A stretch of 64,000 nucleotides of DNA from Kibdelosporangium persicum (GCF_013280595.1 NZ_JAAATY010000008.1:62001-126000); one strand, 5' to 3'. Shown: positions 16,329 to 25,030, counted from the stretch's first letter. Numbers and translations: made by a program. Notes: generated by a model not told the origin, from the letters alone.

Positions 16329-17849
16329 CTAAGCCCCCCGTGCCCGCGCCTGCAGCAGATCGTTGAGCACAGCCACCGGTGAGGTTGGCCACATCGCCAG
16401 TCGTGCGTCGAGAGCCGCCTCCCACTCAGCCGTCAGCCCGGCCATCAACTCCTGTCGCATCTCGCGTGTGACGTGGTCGTAGTTGGCCTGGACCGTGCCG
16501 TCCAGGTGTCCGAGCCGGTCATCCATCAATTTCGGCGGCGTGCGCAGTCCCCGCATCCGTGTCTTGTGCGTGTGACGCAGCCCGTGCGGCGTCAGGCCCT
16601 GGGCGATGGGCAGCCAGCACGCATCCGCTCGACTGGAAGCGCTCCGCCCTCGAACCGGAACGCCCGGCCACGGTTCGCCGCGCACCGGCACGGGCCGCGC
16701 CTCGAACCGCCCTTTCCTCTGATACCAGCCCGTCACCGCCGGGTGGAACACCCACGTTGCGAAACCATTCCGGCGCCAATGCGGTGCCGACTCGCCCGAC
16801 GAACCGCCACGGACGTACCCGAGATCGGTGACGGCCGCTTCGATCCTCGTCCGTGTCTGGGCGGCTACCGCACCCGGGCGGTTGAGGAACGCCGACACCG
16901 TGGCGGGTGAGACACCCGCTCGCCGGGCAACGTCGACCAACGTCGCGCCTACTCTCCGGACTGCACCATTCGCGGCGCCCAGCCCTCGGAAGACGTACGT
17001 CCGGCCGTGACATGGGCACGGCCGCAGCTCGGTCCGTCTAATATGGTCGCCCAGCAGATCACTGAGGAAACGCGGCGAGTCGACGGTGCGATAGCTGTCG
17101 TCCTTGGGTGGGCAGCGAACGAACTCGCCTGTATCCAGTTGGTACAGCTGCCACTCAATCCGAATCGACCCGGGGCGCACGAATTCTGTTTCCAGCCCAA
17201 CAACCTCACCCCAGCGCATGCCGGTGTACGTCGCGAGCACACAGGCCACGAATTCGTCGTCCCTGCCCGCGAGCAGAGCAGCCCGCTCAGCAATAAGAAG
17301 GGCGCCCAATGGATCGGTGATGATCTTTTCTGGTCCACGGTGGCTGGCTCGTCCGGCGCGTTTGCCCCTGCCCCGCCGCCTAGCTGCGGGGTTTGTGTCG
17401 ATCAAATCTTCGTCGTAAGCGTCCTGCAAGATGAGGTGGAGCAACGCCCGCCAGTTCTTGATGCTCTTGGGCGCGTAGCCAGCCGCCGTCTCCTGCTTCT
17501 CCCATTGGGTGATGGCCGGGCCGAGGATGTCGGCGAGCGGCTTATCCTCGAACTCCGGTAGTAGATGGTTCTCGATGTCCGCCCGGTAGGTCTCCATAGT
17601 GGACGCGGCGAGATCCTGCCGGGCGTACCACTCGGACACGTACATGCCGAAGGGCACCTGGCCGACCGATCGGTTCCGCCATCTGCCAGCCCGCACCTTG
17701 GCCTCTTCGTCATCCGCAGCCTGCTCAGCTTCGCGTTTGGTCCGGAACTTGATGGTGGCGCCAGTGGCATCGCTGACTGTGCCGTACTTGCCCGGAGCGA
17801 TTTTGTACCGCCCGCGGTAGTAGGTCCCGCGGTTTTCGGCGTATCCCAA
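16329..17849 (-). CDS. int: Tyrosine site-specific integrase with an embedded LacI-type HTH
   Basis: The 506-aa recombinase integrates and excises the element at tRNA-His. The N-terminal part is arm-binding (about 1-60), followed by a SAM-like core-binding domain (about 65-165). Catalytic residues are visible: Arg212 (TYTGMRWGE), a beta-hairpin Lys near 249, His422-x-x-Arg425 (PHGLRHTHKTRM), His448 (RLGHLD) and the nucleophile Tyr457 (ANYDHV). Between Arg212 and the HxxR block, residues about 302-348 read as a LacI-family HTH (TLVDVARRAGVSPATVSAFL then NRPG), making the protein about 100 aa longer than simple AICE integrases. The start is a TTG; the frame stays open upstream to the xis stop but offers no better start codon. 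Confidence 0.9.
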   Translation of the reverse strand: MGYAENRGTYYRGRYKIAPGKYGTVSDATGATIKFRTKREAEQAADDEEAKVRAGRWRNRSVGQVPFGMYVSEWYARQDLAASTMETYRADIENHLLPEFEDKPLADILGPAITQWEKQETAAGYAPKSIKNWRALLHLILQDAYDEDLIDTNPAARRRGRGKRAGRASHRGPEKIITDPLGALLIAERAALLAGRDDEFVACVLATYTGMRWGEVVGLETEFVRPGSIRIEWQLYQLDTGEFVRCPPKDDSYRTVDSPRFLSDLLGDHIRRTELRPCPCHGRTYVFRGLGAANGAVRRVGATLVDVARRAGVSPATVSAFLNRPGAVAAQTRTRIEAAVTDLGYVRGGSSGESAPHWRRNGFATWVFHPAVTGWYQRKGRFEARPVPVRGEPWPGVPVRGRSASSRADACWLPIAQGLTPHGLRHTHKTRMRGLRTPPKLMDDRLGHLDGTVQANYDHVTREMRQELMAGLTAEWEAALDARLAMWPTSPVAVLNDLLQARARGA

Positions 17850-17920
17850 CTTGACCTGCCCTTGCTCGACGAGTGCCCGCCATTCCGGTGCGGATGGCGG
17901 GCACTCGTTGTGGTTCTGAA

Positions 17921-18247
17921 CTAGCTGGCTGCCCGGCGTGCCCGCCGCGGTCTGCGCGCGGTAAGCCGCGTCACTTGCGCGCCTGTCGAGGCATGGGGGC
18001 GACGTGAGTGCGTCTGCGCAGACGCTGAGGTGGCCGGTTCGTCAGTTGGGCGGCGCTCGAACAGGGCCACGATCTGTTCGATGTGCTCGGCCGTGAACCG
18101 GTAACCGCCGCCTATCCAGCTGAAGGGGATTCGGCGCTTCCGGGCTTGTTCCTTCACCCACCACTCCGAACAGCGGAGCATGGTGGCCACTTCACTCGGC
18201 AGGTAATACAGCGGTTCGCCGGTGGGCTGGGTACCGACGGTGGTCAT
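17921..18247 (-). CDS. Excisionase-like MerR-type DNA-binding protein
   Basis: This 108-aa protein has an N-terminal helix-turn-helix (YLPSEVATMLRCSEWWVKEQ) and wing-like RIPFSWIGGGYRFTAEHI, the usual Xis/HTH_17 pattern, and a basic Ser/Arg-rich tail. The start is ATG 18247 (MTTVGTQ), with GGGAGAA 9 bp upstream. It lies 71 bp before int in the same direction, the standard xis-int order, and should direct excision by bending att DNA. Confidence 0.82.
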   Translation of the reverse strand: MTTVGTQPTGEPLYYLPSEVATMLRCSEWWVKEQARKRRIPFSWIGGGYRFTAEHIEQIVALFERRPTDEPATSASAQTHSRRPHASTGAQVTRLTARRPRRARRAAS

Positions 18248-18276
18248 CGTGATGGTTCTCCCGTTCTGACCGTGCA

Positions 18277-18564
18277 TCAACGCGTGTGGGCGCCAGTGGG
18301 CTGTCCCGATGGGGCGGTTGGCGTCCTGGGCGCGCTGGGACGGCCGTAGTGAGGTGTCACGTCCCCCTGCGTCTCCCCCGGTATTCCGGCGGCGTTGCGT
18401 GCTTCACGTGCGCGGCCGGACGCGCCGGGCGAGTTGTCGCGGATGAACGCCAGGCACACGTCGGCACGAGTGCGACCATGCGCCTGTTGCGGGCGTGTCC
18501 GGCGCCACGGCTGGCCTGCCATTCCGTTTCGGACACGGGATGTTCTTCGGTGGGCCGTCTCCAC
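18277..18564 (-). CDS. Doubtful small basic ORF, 95 aa
   Basis: An Arg/Pro-rich ORF starts at GTG 18564 with only a weak ribosome site. It reads through a GGGGACGTGAC motif copy (QGDVTPHYG). Composition is not convincing, but it fills the 400-bp gap between xis and the next gene in the same direction, so a real small gene cannot be excluded. No homology is recognised. Confidence 0.25.
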   Translation of the reverse strand: METAHRRTSRVRNGMAGQPWRRTRPQQAHGRTRADVCLAFIRDNSPGASGRAREARNAAGIPGETQGDVTPHYGRPSAPRTPTAPSGQPTGAHTR

Positions 18565-18650
18565 AGTTGCCCGAGCCAGGCTGCCCCGGGGCGCCGCCCC
18601 GGGCGTTGCGGTGTACCGGGGTGGCGCTGGCAGTGCGTTGCGGTGGTGGG

Positions 18651-19157
18651 TCAGCGGCCGGGCAGGCCCGCGCCCAGGCCGGCCATGACAGCGGCCATCT
18701 CGGTTTCGAGGGCCTTCATCGCGGCTTTCGCTGCGTGGCGACTGGCTGTCAGGCGTTCCTCTGTGCGGCTGGCCTGATCCTCAAGCGCAGTGTCCATCGC
18801 GTACACCGCCTGAACGGCGCGATCGACGTGCGGTCGTAGCAGGGGAGCCAGCACGGCAAGTTGGGTGTGCGGTCGGGTGACCGCGCTACGGGTCGCCAGT
18901 GTCGCGGCCAGTGTGGATTCGATCTGCATGGCGTTGTTCCTGATACGTGCCGCTTCCAGATCCCACATGGCCGCGTAGTGGTTCGAGAGCGCGGTCATCA
19001 GGTCGCCGTAGATCTCCACCACAGTCACCTGCCACTCGTGCACTCTGCCAGCGGAGTCTGCCCGGCTTTTCAGGACACTGCCCACCACAGCACCGGTGAC
19101 AGTGGCCACCAGCGTGGATACGACCGTGATCACGGTTTGCCAAATCGGCATGGCCAT
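18651..19157 (-). CDS. Membrane-anchored helical protein, 168 aa
   Basis: An N-terminal hydrophobic helix (WQTVITVVSTLVATVTGAVV) precedes an all-helical, Ala/Glu-rich domain (HEWQVTVVEIYGDLMTALSN, QIESTLAATLATRSAV, and ASRTEERLTASRHAAKAAMK with coiled-coil character). The start is ATG 19157 with GAGAGG 5 bp upstream; the longer ORF start lacks support. Function is unknown. Its position between the replication genes and xis is within the element's leftward gene block. Confidence 0.6.
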   Translation of the reverse strand: MAMPIWQTVITVVSTLVATVTGAVVGSVLKSRADSAGRVHEWQVTVVEIYGDLMTALSNHYAAMWDLEAARIRNNAMQIESTLAATLATRSAVTRPHTQLAVLAPLLRPHVDRAVQAVYAMDTALEDQASRTEERLTASRHAAKAAMKALETEMAAVMAGLGAGLPGR

Positions 19158-19341
19158 AGTGACCTCTCTTGAATCTTTGAGGGAGGGAAAAGGGATAGGC
19201 CCTGTCAAGCGCGCTGTTCTGTCCGAAGTGGTCATGCCGCCTGGCATGGTGTGTGCGGGGTGTCACGTCCCCTACGTCTGCCCCCTCGGTTTCAGCCTGT
19301 CTGGTGTGGCTGTAACCGAGGGGGCGGGTTGTAGGGGTTTT

Positions 19342-19526
19342 AAACCCGGAAACCCGGCGCACGTGTGTTGACCTGGGAAAACAGGTGCCGGGTTTGAGTT
19401 GATCTCCGGGTTTGCAAACCCGGAAGTGCCGGGTTTCCGGGTTTGAACCGGACGAGGCGAGGAGAAACCCGGCGGTTGCATGTGCTGGTCAGGTGGTGTT
19501 TTCCGGGTTTCCGGGTTTCCGGGTTT
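19342..19526. repeat. CCGGGTTT octamer array (11 copies), clt- or iteron-like
   Basis: AAACCCGG starts at 19342, 19350, 19416 and 19465. CCGGGTTT starts at 19388, 19406, 19429, 19437, 19503, 19511 and 19519. Units are head-to-tail without spacing at 19342-19357, 19429-19444 and 19503-19526, and form a perfect 18-bp palindrome at 19406-19423. The array lies just beyond the stop of the helicase gene. Each tandem junction contains AACCCGGA, one base from the octamer GACCCGGA that, from memory, is the TraB recognition sequence of Streptomyces plasmid pSVH1. It may be the transfer locus (clt) or the replication origin. Confidence 0.75.
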
Positions 19527-19538
19527 GATTTCGGGGGG

Positions 19539-21143
19539 TCAGTCCGAGCTTGATCGTTTGACCCAGTAGATGCGGGCGTTGGTGGCCGGGTCGGTAGCCG
19601 ACCGGAGCACCATGTCACCGCGCCAGCGGCCGACCTGACCGGTGAGCCGGCGGCCGAGCGATTTCACCGACAGCAGCTTCCCTGCCGGGGTGGTCGGGAA
19701 CAGTCCGTTCCAGGGGTCGCCGCCGATGTCGGGTTCGGCGCTGCGGCGGACATCGTTGGCTGACAGTGCGGTCTCGCCGTGCAGTTGGTGCCAGCGCAGC
19801 AGAAACGCTTGCCATTCGGCGGCGTCGTCGTCCAGTTCCCGGGCGCTTTCGGTGTTGGCCAGGAACGACGGGACGCCGTGGTGTTCCAGGAACCCGCCGA
19901 CCCAGCGTGCCCAGCGGGTGAACTGCCGCATCTCCGGCACGGTGTTTGAGACGGGTGCGCCGTGCGCGGTCCAGTCCAGGATCAGGGTCAGCACGTGCCG
20001 CAGGACGGTGGCCCGGTTGGCCGGGTCGAGGATCCACGAGTCCAGATCAGGGATGGAGAACCCGGTGCGGGCTTCCGGCCGCGGGCAGTCCGGGTCGAGC
20101 CGGACCCAGATGGTGCGTGAGGCCATGTCGCCGCCGGTGCGCAGGTTGTTGCCGGTGGCCAGCCAGAGCCGGTCGTTGTCGTACACGGCGGCGGAGTTGG
20201 TGCCGAGTTTGCGGTCGGTCCAGGTGCGTTCGGTGACCAGCCGGGCCAGGTTGGCGGAGTTGATGACGGTGCCCTCTTCGAGGTTGTCGAACACCACCGC
20301 GCCGACCGAGTCGGCCAGCACGGTGGTGATGGACTTGCGCAGTTCGTCCTCGCTGTCGGTCCAGGTCAGCACCCGTTGGCCGACCAGCAGCCCGACACAG
20401 CTGGTCAGGATGGTTTTGCCGGAGCCGGGCATGGTGGCGTCCACGATCCCGAACGGCGAGAGCGTCCGGGTGAACGGCCGGATGATCGGCGTGACCAGCA
20501 ACCCGAGGTAGTTGGCGCGGTCGGCCGGCGTGCGCCACGGGAAGTCCACCAAAAACCGGTCGAGCAGGAACTCGCAGGCCTCGTTGACCTGCTGCGGGGT
20601 CGGTTTGTCCGGGACCGGATCGAGTACCAGAGAACCGGTGGTCAGGTAGAAGCCGGTGGCGCGGTCGTAGCCGGGGGTTTGCAGCAGCGTGCCGTCGGGG
20701 CGCAGCACCGGTGTGGAGATCACCCGCCGCAACGGCGGCAACCCTGGCCAGGACTGGCGGGCCAGGACCGCGGCCAGGACTTCGCGGCGGGGGGTGACTT
20801 CGCCTTTGTCGTCGACCACGGTGGCCTGTTCGGCCAGCAGGCTGGCCAGCAGCGGCGGGCGCAGCACCGACACGGCCAGCGGCATCGGCACGTCCTCATC
20901 GCCGGAGGTCACGTCCCCCGCTCCGGACACCGGTTCGATGACCACCGGGGCGCCGTCGGTGACGTAGGTGTCCGGAATGACCCGCTCGTCCAACGCCCGG
21001 GTCAACTCCCGGATCGTTTCCGGGTCGGACCCGACCCGGATCAGCTGGCGGGTTCCCGCCCGCGGCGGGTCGGTGTCGTCGCCGGTGTTGTCGACGGGGT
21101 GCAGGTGCCGGTCGTCAGGCCGATGCTGAGCGGCGGTGGTCAT
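19539..21143 (-). CDS. P-loop replication helicase/ATPase of the element
   Basis: The 534-aa protein has Walker A MPGSGKT (238-244), Walker B AVVFDNLEE (282-290), a sensor-like WLATGNN (327-333) and a putative Arg finger SRTIWVRLD. The order resembles superfamily-3/AAA-type phage and plasmid replication helicases. With the separate prim-pol gene upstream it would form the replication initiator of a RepPP-type AICE, which in other elements can be one polypeptide. The first roughly 110 residues are poorly conserved-looking and contain one GTCACGTCCC motif copy (GDVTSGDEDV). The CCGGGTTT array starts 13 bp after its stop. Confidence 0.72.
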   Translation of the reverse strand: MTTAAQHRPDDRHLHPVDNTGDDTDPPRAGTRQLIRVGSDPETIRELTRALDERVIPDTYVTDGAPVVIEPVSGAGDVTSGDEDVPMPLAVSVLRPPLLASLLAEQATVVDDKGEVTPRREVLAAVLARQSWPGLPPLRRVISTPVLRPDGTLLQTPGYDRATGFYLTTGSLVLDPVPDKPTPQQVNEACEFLLDRFLVDFPWRTPADRANYLGLLVTPIIRPFTRTLSPFGIVDATMPGSGKTILTSCVGLLVGQRVLTWTDSEDELRKSITTVLADSVGAVVFDNLEEGTVINSANLARLVTERTWTDRKLGTNSAAVYDNDRLWLATGNNLRTGGDMASRTIWVRLDPDCPRPEARTGFSIPDLDSWILDPANRATVLRHVLTLILDWTAHGAPVSNTVPEMRQFTRWARWVGGFLEHHGVPSFLANTESARELDDDAAEWQAFLLRWHQLHGETALSANDVRRSAEPDIGGDPWNGLFPTTPAGKLLSVKSLGRRLTGQVGRWRGDMVLRSATDPATNARIYWVKRSSSD

Positions 21144-21206
21144 GGCAGCCTGCCTTTCTGCGTCAGTGCGACGCGATGGAACGACGGGTGCAGAGGGTGC
21201 GGATGG

Positions 21207-22877
21207 TCATGCCGCTGTCACCGCTGACGGTGTCGCGCCACTGAGGGACGTGACATCGTCGCGGGTGATGGCTTCGACCACGGCGGCCCACAGGTCGCGG
21301 GAGACCGGTGGGGTGACGGCGTTGCCGCACATCCGGACCTTGACGCGTTTGGACGTGCCCAACAGCACGAACCCGGCCGGGAACGCCATCCCGAGTTTGA
21401 TCTCCTCGACCAGCAGCATCCGAAACAAACAGTCCTTGATCGACGGCGCGGCCCGCATGACCGCGTCACCCTCCACAGTGGTCTGTGTCGGCAACGGCGT
21501 GTCCAGGCCGCGCAGGCGGCCGGTGTCGTAGGCGTAGAGTACGTTCGGGTCCCAGGTCACCAGGCTCTGATGTCCGTCGGTGGTGAGCGTGCGCAGCGGT
21601 TCACCCACCGGCGTGCACATCTGCGCCGGGTTGCCACGGGGTGTGTTGTTGCGCATCGCCATCGCCAGCGCGTGATGGGTGCCGCCCGCGGCGAAGGTGT
21701 CCAGCGGATCCAGCACCTCTTTGACCCGGTTGTTGTTGCGCAGCGGCACCACCACCACAGCGTCGCTTTCGCGGGTGGTGCGGGTGCGCATCGGCACGAT
21801 CGCGGACTGCGCGTCGTCGTTCCATGTCCCGCCGGCCGGGACCAGCAGCGCGGTCTCGTGCCGTGCGGTCTGGGTCCGCACGGGGGACGTGACCGGTGCG
21901 GCGTGCTTGTTCTCCCGGCCTTCCACGGGAACCAGCGCAGGCATCACCCGCAACCGCTCACCGCTGTCACGTCCCCGCTGCGGGCGGGTGAACCGCGCCA
22001 GCCACGCCTCGATCCGGGCGGTGGTCTTGGGCGACAACGGCTCCGCGCGGTCACCGATCCGCTCGCCGCGCACCGACAGATCCAGCGCGGCCAGCGCGGG
22101 CAGCGCAAACGGCGCCACCTGAGTACCGCGGCAGGCGACCGAGGGGCAGCGGTAGACGTACTGACGGCCGTACGCCCCATACGGTTTCTTCGGGTTCTTC
22201 GGTGCGTGCAGCGCGGTAACGGTCTGCTCGCACGACGGGCACCACGCCCGCGGCCGGGTCCACCGGTCGAAATCCGGTGCCTGGTAGCGGTTCTGCCAGA
22301 ACACCACATACACCCGGTCGCGCAGCTGGGGTGCCGGCGCGCCCAGTTGGTGGGCGAAGGCGGAGTTGAGGGTGAGCACCTTGTGCTCGTAGCCGAGGTT
22401 GCGCATCCGGGCGATCCACTTGCCAAAGTACCGCCACTTCAGCAGCGGCGGGGTGTTCTCCACGATCACCGCGCGGTAGCGGTGGTATTCGGCGAACCGG
22501 GGCACGTCGTGCATCAACGCCCGGCTGCGTTCCCGGGCCTCGTCGGGCAGCGGTTCGTCGTCGGTGTCCTCGGTGCTGTCCAAGTCGAACAGGGTCGGAT
22601 CGGTCGGCTGGTCGGCGAAGTCCTGGCGTTCCCCGCGGGCCTGGGACCAGAAGGTGCACGCCGGGCTGGCCCACAACACGTCGGTGCGCGGAAACCGCCC
22701 AGGGTCCACGGTGGCAATGTCCTGGCGGTCATGGTCCACGTGCGGGAAGTTGTGCTGGTGTGTTTCGATGGCCAGGTCCCAGTGGTTGGCGGCCATCACC
22801 ACCCGCACACCCGGGACGGATTCGGCGCCAGAGGAACTGCCCCCTGCGCCACAGAACAGGTCCGTGACCGTGATCAT
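21207..22877 (-). CDS. C5-cytosine DNA methyltransferase
   Basis: The 556-aa enzyme has motif I DLFCGAGGSSSG (6-17), motif IV with catalytic Cys74 in ASPACTFWS (PAC instead of the usual PPC), motif VI VIVENTP (ENT rather than ENV), motif VIII PQLRDRVYVVF, and motif IX/X near the end (MAFPAGF, GNAVTPPVSRDLWAAVV). A CPSC/CPSVAC pair between them may bind zinc. Such solitary methyltransferases on phages and AICEs protect incoming DNA from host restriction; no partner nuclease is adjacent. Three motif copies (21245, 21883, 21966) fall in its linkers and C-terminus. Confidence 0.87.
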   Translation of the reverse strand: MITVTDLFCGAGGSSSGAESVPGVRVVMAANHWDLAIETHQHNFPHVDHDRQDIATVDPGRFPRTDVLWASPACTFWSQARGERQDFADQPTDPTLFDLDSTEDTDDEPLPDEARERSRALMHDVPRFAEYHRYRAVIVENTPPLLKWRYFGKWIARMRNLGYEHKVLTLNSAFAHQLGAPAPQLRDRVYVVFWQNRYQAPDFDRWTRPRAWCPSCEQTVTALHAPKNPKKPYGAYGRQYVYRCPSVACRGTQVAPFALPALAALDLSVRGERIGDRAEPLSPKTTARIEAWLARFTRPQRGRDSGERLRVMPALVPVEGRENKHAAPVTSPVRTQTARHETALLVPAGGTWNDDAQSAIVPMRTRTTRESDAVVVVPLRNNNRVKEVLDPLDTFAAGGTHHALAMAMRNNTPRGNPAQMCTPVGEPLRTLTTDGHQSLVTWDPNVLYAYDTGRLRGLDTPLPTQTTVEGDAVMRAAPSIKDCLFRMLLVEEIKLGMAFPAGFVLLGTSKRVKVRMCGNAVTPPVSRDLWAAVVEAITRDDVTSLSGATPSAVTAA

Positions 22878-22902
22878 GACTGCCTCTTTCTGTCCGGTGT
22901 GG

Positions 22903-22957
22903 TCACGCGAACTTGGTCATACGGCCGTCCCCTGCCACGTTTGGATGTCACGTCCCC
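22903..22957. repeat. 55-bp direct repeat, copy A
   Basis: This copy matches 23266-23320 with few mismatches and ends in the GTCACGTCCCC motif. It contains a vestigial start (ATG ACC AAG TTC GCG then TGA, read leftward) that copies the first codons MTEFA of the flanked gene. Copy A therefore looks like the decayed twin of the gene's own start region. Confidence 0.7.
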
Positions 22958-23282
22958 TAGCGGGCCTCGTGACTTCGGCATCGTCATCTGGTTCTTCGGG
23001 AGTGCGGTATTCACTGCCCCACGTCTCCCATTGGGACGGTGGAAGGTAGATCCAGACGCGGGCTGCCAGGTCGGTGCCCGATTTGGTGGTCTGGTAGGCG
23101 AAGGTGGTGGTGGGTGCGTAGCAGCGGCTGGCGCCGTCGGGGCGATCGAGCGGGCACCGCAGGCGTCGGCTGGCGCGGCGGGTGGCCAGCCAGTCGCCGT
23201 AGAAGTACCAGCGGTGATCGCGTGGTCCGCCGGACAGGGCGACCAGGTCGCTATGCGGGTCGTCCCACGCGAACTCGGTCAT
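22917..23282 (-). CDS. Hypothetical protein flanked by direct repeats, 121 aa
   Basis: The ATG overlaps the prim-pol stop (ATGA), so translation is coupled. The sequence is aromatic-rich (MTEFAWDDPHSDLVALSGG, HRWYFYGDWLATRRASRRL, ARVWIYLPPSQWETWGSEY) and probably a compact soluble domain. No known family is recognised. Its C-terminus ARGRDIQTWQ reads through a GGGGACGTGAC motif. The 55-bp sequence covering its start is repeated just after its stop, as if the gene were a unit gained or duplicated by recombination between repeats. Confidence 0.65.
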   Translation of the reverse strand: MTEFAWDDPHSDLVALSGGPRDHRWYFYGDWLATRRASRRLRCPLDRPDGASRCYAPTTTFAYQTTKSGTDLAARVWIYLPPSQWETWGSEYRTPEEPDDDAEVTRPARGRDIQTWQGTAV

Positions 23283-23320
23283 GCGGCCGTCCCGTTGCCA
23301 CACTGGGATGTCACGTCCCC
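23266..23320. repeat. 55-bp direct repeat, copy B
   Basis: This copy spans the prim-pol stop and the start of the 121-aa gene, and ends in a GTCACGTCCCC motif at 23310-23320. Spacing to copy A is 363 bp, the length of the flanked gene. Confidence 0.7.
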
Positions 23321-24298
23321 GTGCCGCGCTGGGGTTGTCGTGGGTGGGATGCGGGGACGTTTCGCCCCCGCGCGTAGTCCGTTGGTGATGGTGCGGCGCA
23401 GTTCGTAGTCGGTGCAGTCGCAGTCGGCGGTGAGCATGTGCCGTGCGGCGGCGAGCAGCTCCTCGAACGCGGTGGCCCAGTCGAGGCTGCCGCCGCCGAC
23501 GTGCTGTCCGAGGTTGCCCGCGGCGCTGTAGAGCGTCTTGGAGTGCTCCCCGGCCGGCGCGTCGGCGACGCGTTGGCATTCGCCGCACACGGCGGCGGCT
23601 GTGTAGGCCGCCAGGCGCGTCGAGGTGCGCGGTGGGGGTGCCGTGGTGTGCACGACCGGTTTGGGCGTCAGCAAGGCCGTGAGCCATGCGGGAAGCGGCA
23701 CCGGGGGCAGGTCCACGGCGAGTTCGTACATGCCGTCCGGGGTGATCGAGCCGGGCGCGACGATGTAGCCGCCCCAGGCGCGGGTGTCGATCTTCCAGCC
23801 CAGGCCGGTGCCATGCTCCCCCTCGGTGTTGCGCAGCCGTACCCCGGTCGGCGCGGCGAAGAACAGGTGCATCCCGCCCCGGGCGGTCAGTCCCCAGCAG
23901 GTACGGGGAAACGGCTGGCCCTGCTCGGTGCAGATCGCGGCGAAGTGGCCCAGCCCGTCCCGCACGCCCTGCGCTGCAAGGCCGGGCGGTGGCGTGTCCT
24001 TGGCGGACTTCGGATGATCCAGGTCGATCACCACCAGCCCGCTGGGACCGGTGGCGACGCCGATGTTGTACGGCGCGCGGGTCCAGGCCGCCCGGATCCG
24101 GTCCGGGTCGGTGGTGGCCCGCTGTTCCCAGCCCTGATGCCCGTCGCGGCAGAGCCCGGTACGGGGGCAGGGTTTGCGCGCGGTGTCACCGTGCAGCGCG
24201 GGCGGTTTCTTCAGGCCGGGCTGGATCGGGAAGACATGCCAGCCGCGCTCGGCAGCGGCCAGGGCCGCGGCCAGCAACTGACGGTGGGTGGCGTCCAT
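23279..24298 (-). CDS. Bifunctional DNA primase/polymerase (prim-pol)
   Basis: The 339-aa protein has the archaeo-eukaryotic primase fold of AICE and archaeal-plasmid replication proteins. Metal ligands lie in GLVVIDLDHP (Asp92 and Asp94) and around Asp171 (WKIDTRAWGGYIVAPGS), with the nucleotide-binding His144 in GGMHLFF. The N-terminal GWHVFPIQPGLKKP is the standard opening of the family. It would synthesise primers and extend them for element replication with the separate helicase. Its stop overlaps the next gene by ATGA, and its last codons read through a motif copy (HGDVTSQCG). Confidence 0.88.
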   Translation of the reverse strand: MDATHRQLLAAALAAAERGWHVFPIQPGLKKPPALHGDTARKPCPRTGLCRDGHQGWEQRATTDPDRIRAAWTRAPYNIGVATGPSGLVVIDLDHPKSAKDTPPPGLAAQGVRDGLGHFAAICTEQGQPFPRTCWGLTARGGMHLFFAAPTGVRLRNTEGEHGTGLGWKIDTRAWGGYIVAPGSITPDGMYELAVDLPPVPLPAWLTALLTPKPVVHTTAPPPRTSTRLAAYTAAAVCGECQRVADAPAGEHSKTLYSAAGNLGQHVGGGSLDWATAFEELLAAARHMLTADCDCTDYELRRTITNGLRAGAKRPRIPPTTTPARHGDVTSQCGNGTAA

Positions 24299-24477
24299 GC
24301 GGGTGTCCTTTCGCGGTCAACACGGCGTTGTCCGGTCGGTGACGGCAACCGGGTTGCTGCCCGGGAAAAAGGGCAGCGGCGCAGCCGCACCGCTCAGAGC
24401 AGTGCGGCGCGCCGCCGGGGCAGACAGAGGGTCGTCGGACGCGCTGTCGCGTCCGACCGGTAGGGAACGGATGCGGG
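24299..24477. other. Gap between ssb and prim-pol
   Basis: No gene is supported in these 179 bp. The stretch GAAAAAGGGCAGCGGCG and nearby GC blocks could form weak hairpins, but none is convincing. Confidence 0.3.
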
Positions 24478-24915
24478 TCAGAAGGGCGGTTCGCCGCTGT
24501 TCCACTGGCTGTCCGCAGTTGCCGACTGCGCGCTGGTGTCCCCGTCAGCACGGGTGGCCTTGGTCACGGTCACGGTGGCCCATCGCATGGACGCGGCGAC
24601 TTCGGCGACGTCCAGCTCGAACGCGTAGCGCTTCTCGCCCTGGCCGGTTTCATACGAGCGTTGCCGCAACGCGCCGGTGACCAGGACGCGGGCGCCTTTG
24701 GACAGTGAGTTGGCGAGGTTTTCGGCGGCTTGGCGCCACACGGTGCAGCGCAGGAATGTCGCGTCCCCGTCGATCCAGGAACTGGTTTTCTGGTCGTAGC
24801 GGCGGTCGTTGGCCGCGACGGTGAAGTTGGCGACCGCGGTGCCGGTCGCGGTGTAGCGCAGTTCCGGGTCGGCGGTGAGGGTGCCCGCGACGGTGACGTC
24901 GGGAAGGCCGGACAT
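24478..24915 (-). CDS. ssb: Single-stranded DNA-binding protein
   Basis: The 145-aa protein has the OB-fold signature: VTVAGTLTADPELRYTATGT, AVANFTVAANDRRYD, FLRCTVWRQAAENLANSLSK and GARVLVTGALRQRSYE. The tail ends GEPPF, a degenerate version of the acidic DDDIPF tip that recruits partners. ATG 24915 with GGAG upstream is the start; the longer frame upstream is low-complexity. It is an element-encoded SSB for coating replication or transfer intermediates. Confidence 0.9.
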   Translation of the reverse strand: MSGLPDVTVAGTLTADPELRYTATGTAVANFTVAANDRRYDQKTSSWIDGDATFLRCTVWRQAAENLANSLSKGARVLVTGALRQRSYETGQGEKRYAFELDVAEVAASMRWATVTVTKATRADGDTSAQSATADSQWNSGEPPF

Positions 24916-25030
24916 GGCAAGAACTCCTCTGGTCAAAGGTGACGGGGGTGTGGGGTCCGGTGTGACGCGGGCGCATGGTGTCTCCGCGTCACACCGGGGT
25001 GCGTGCCGCGCCACCCGTGGTGGCGGCTGG

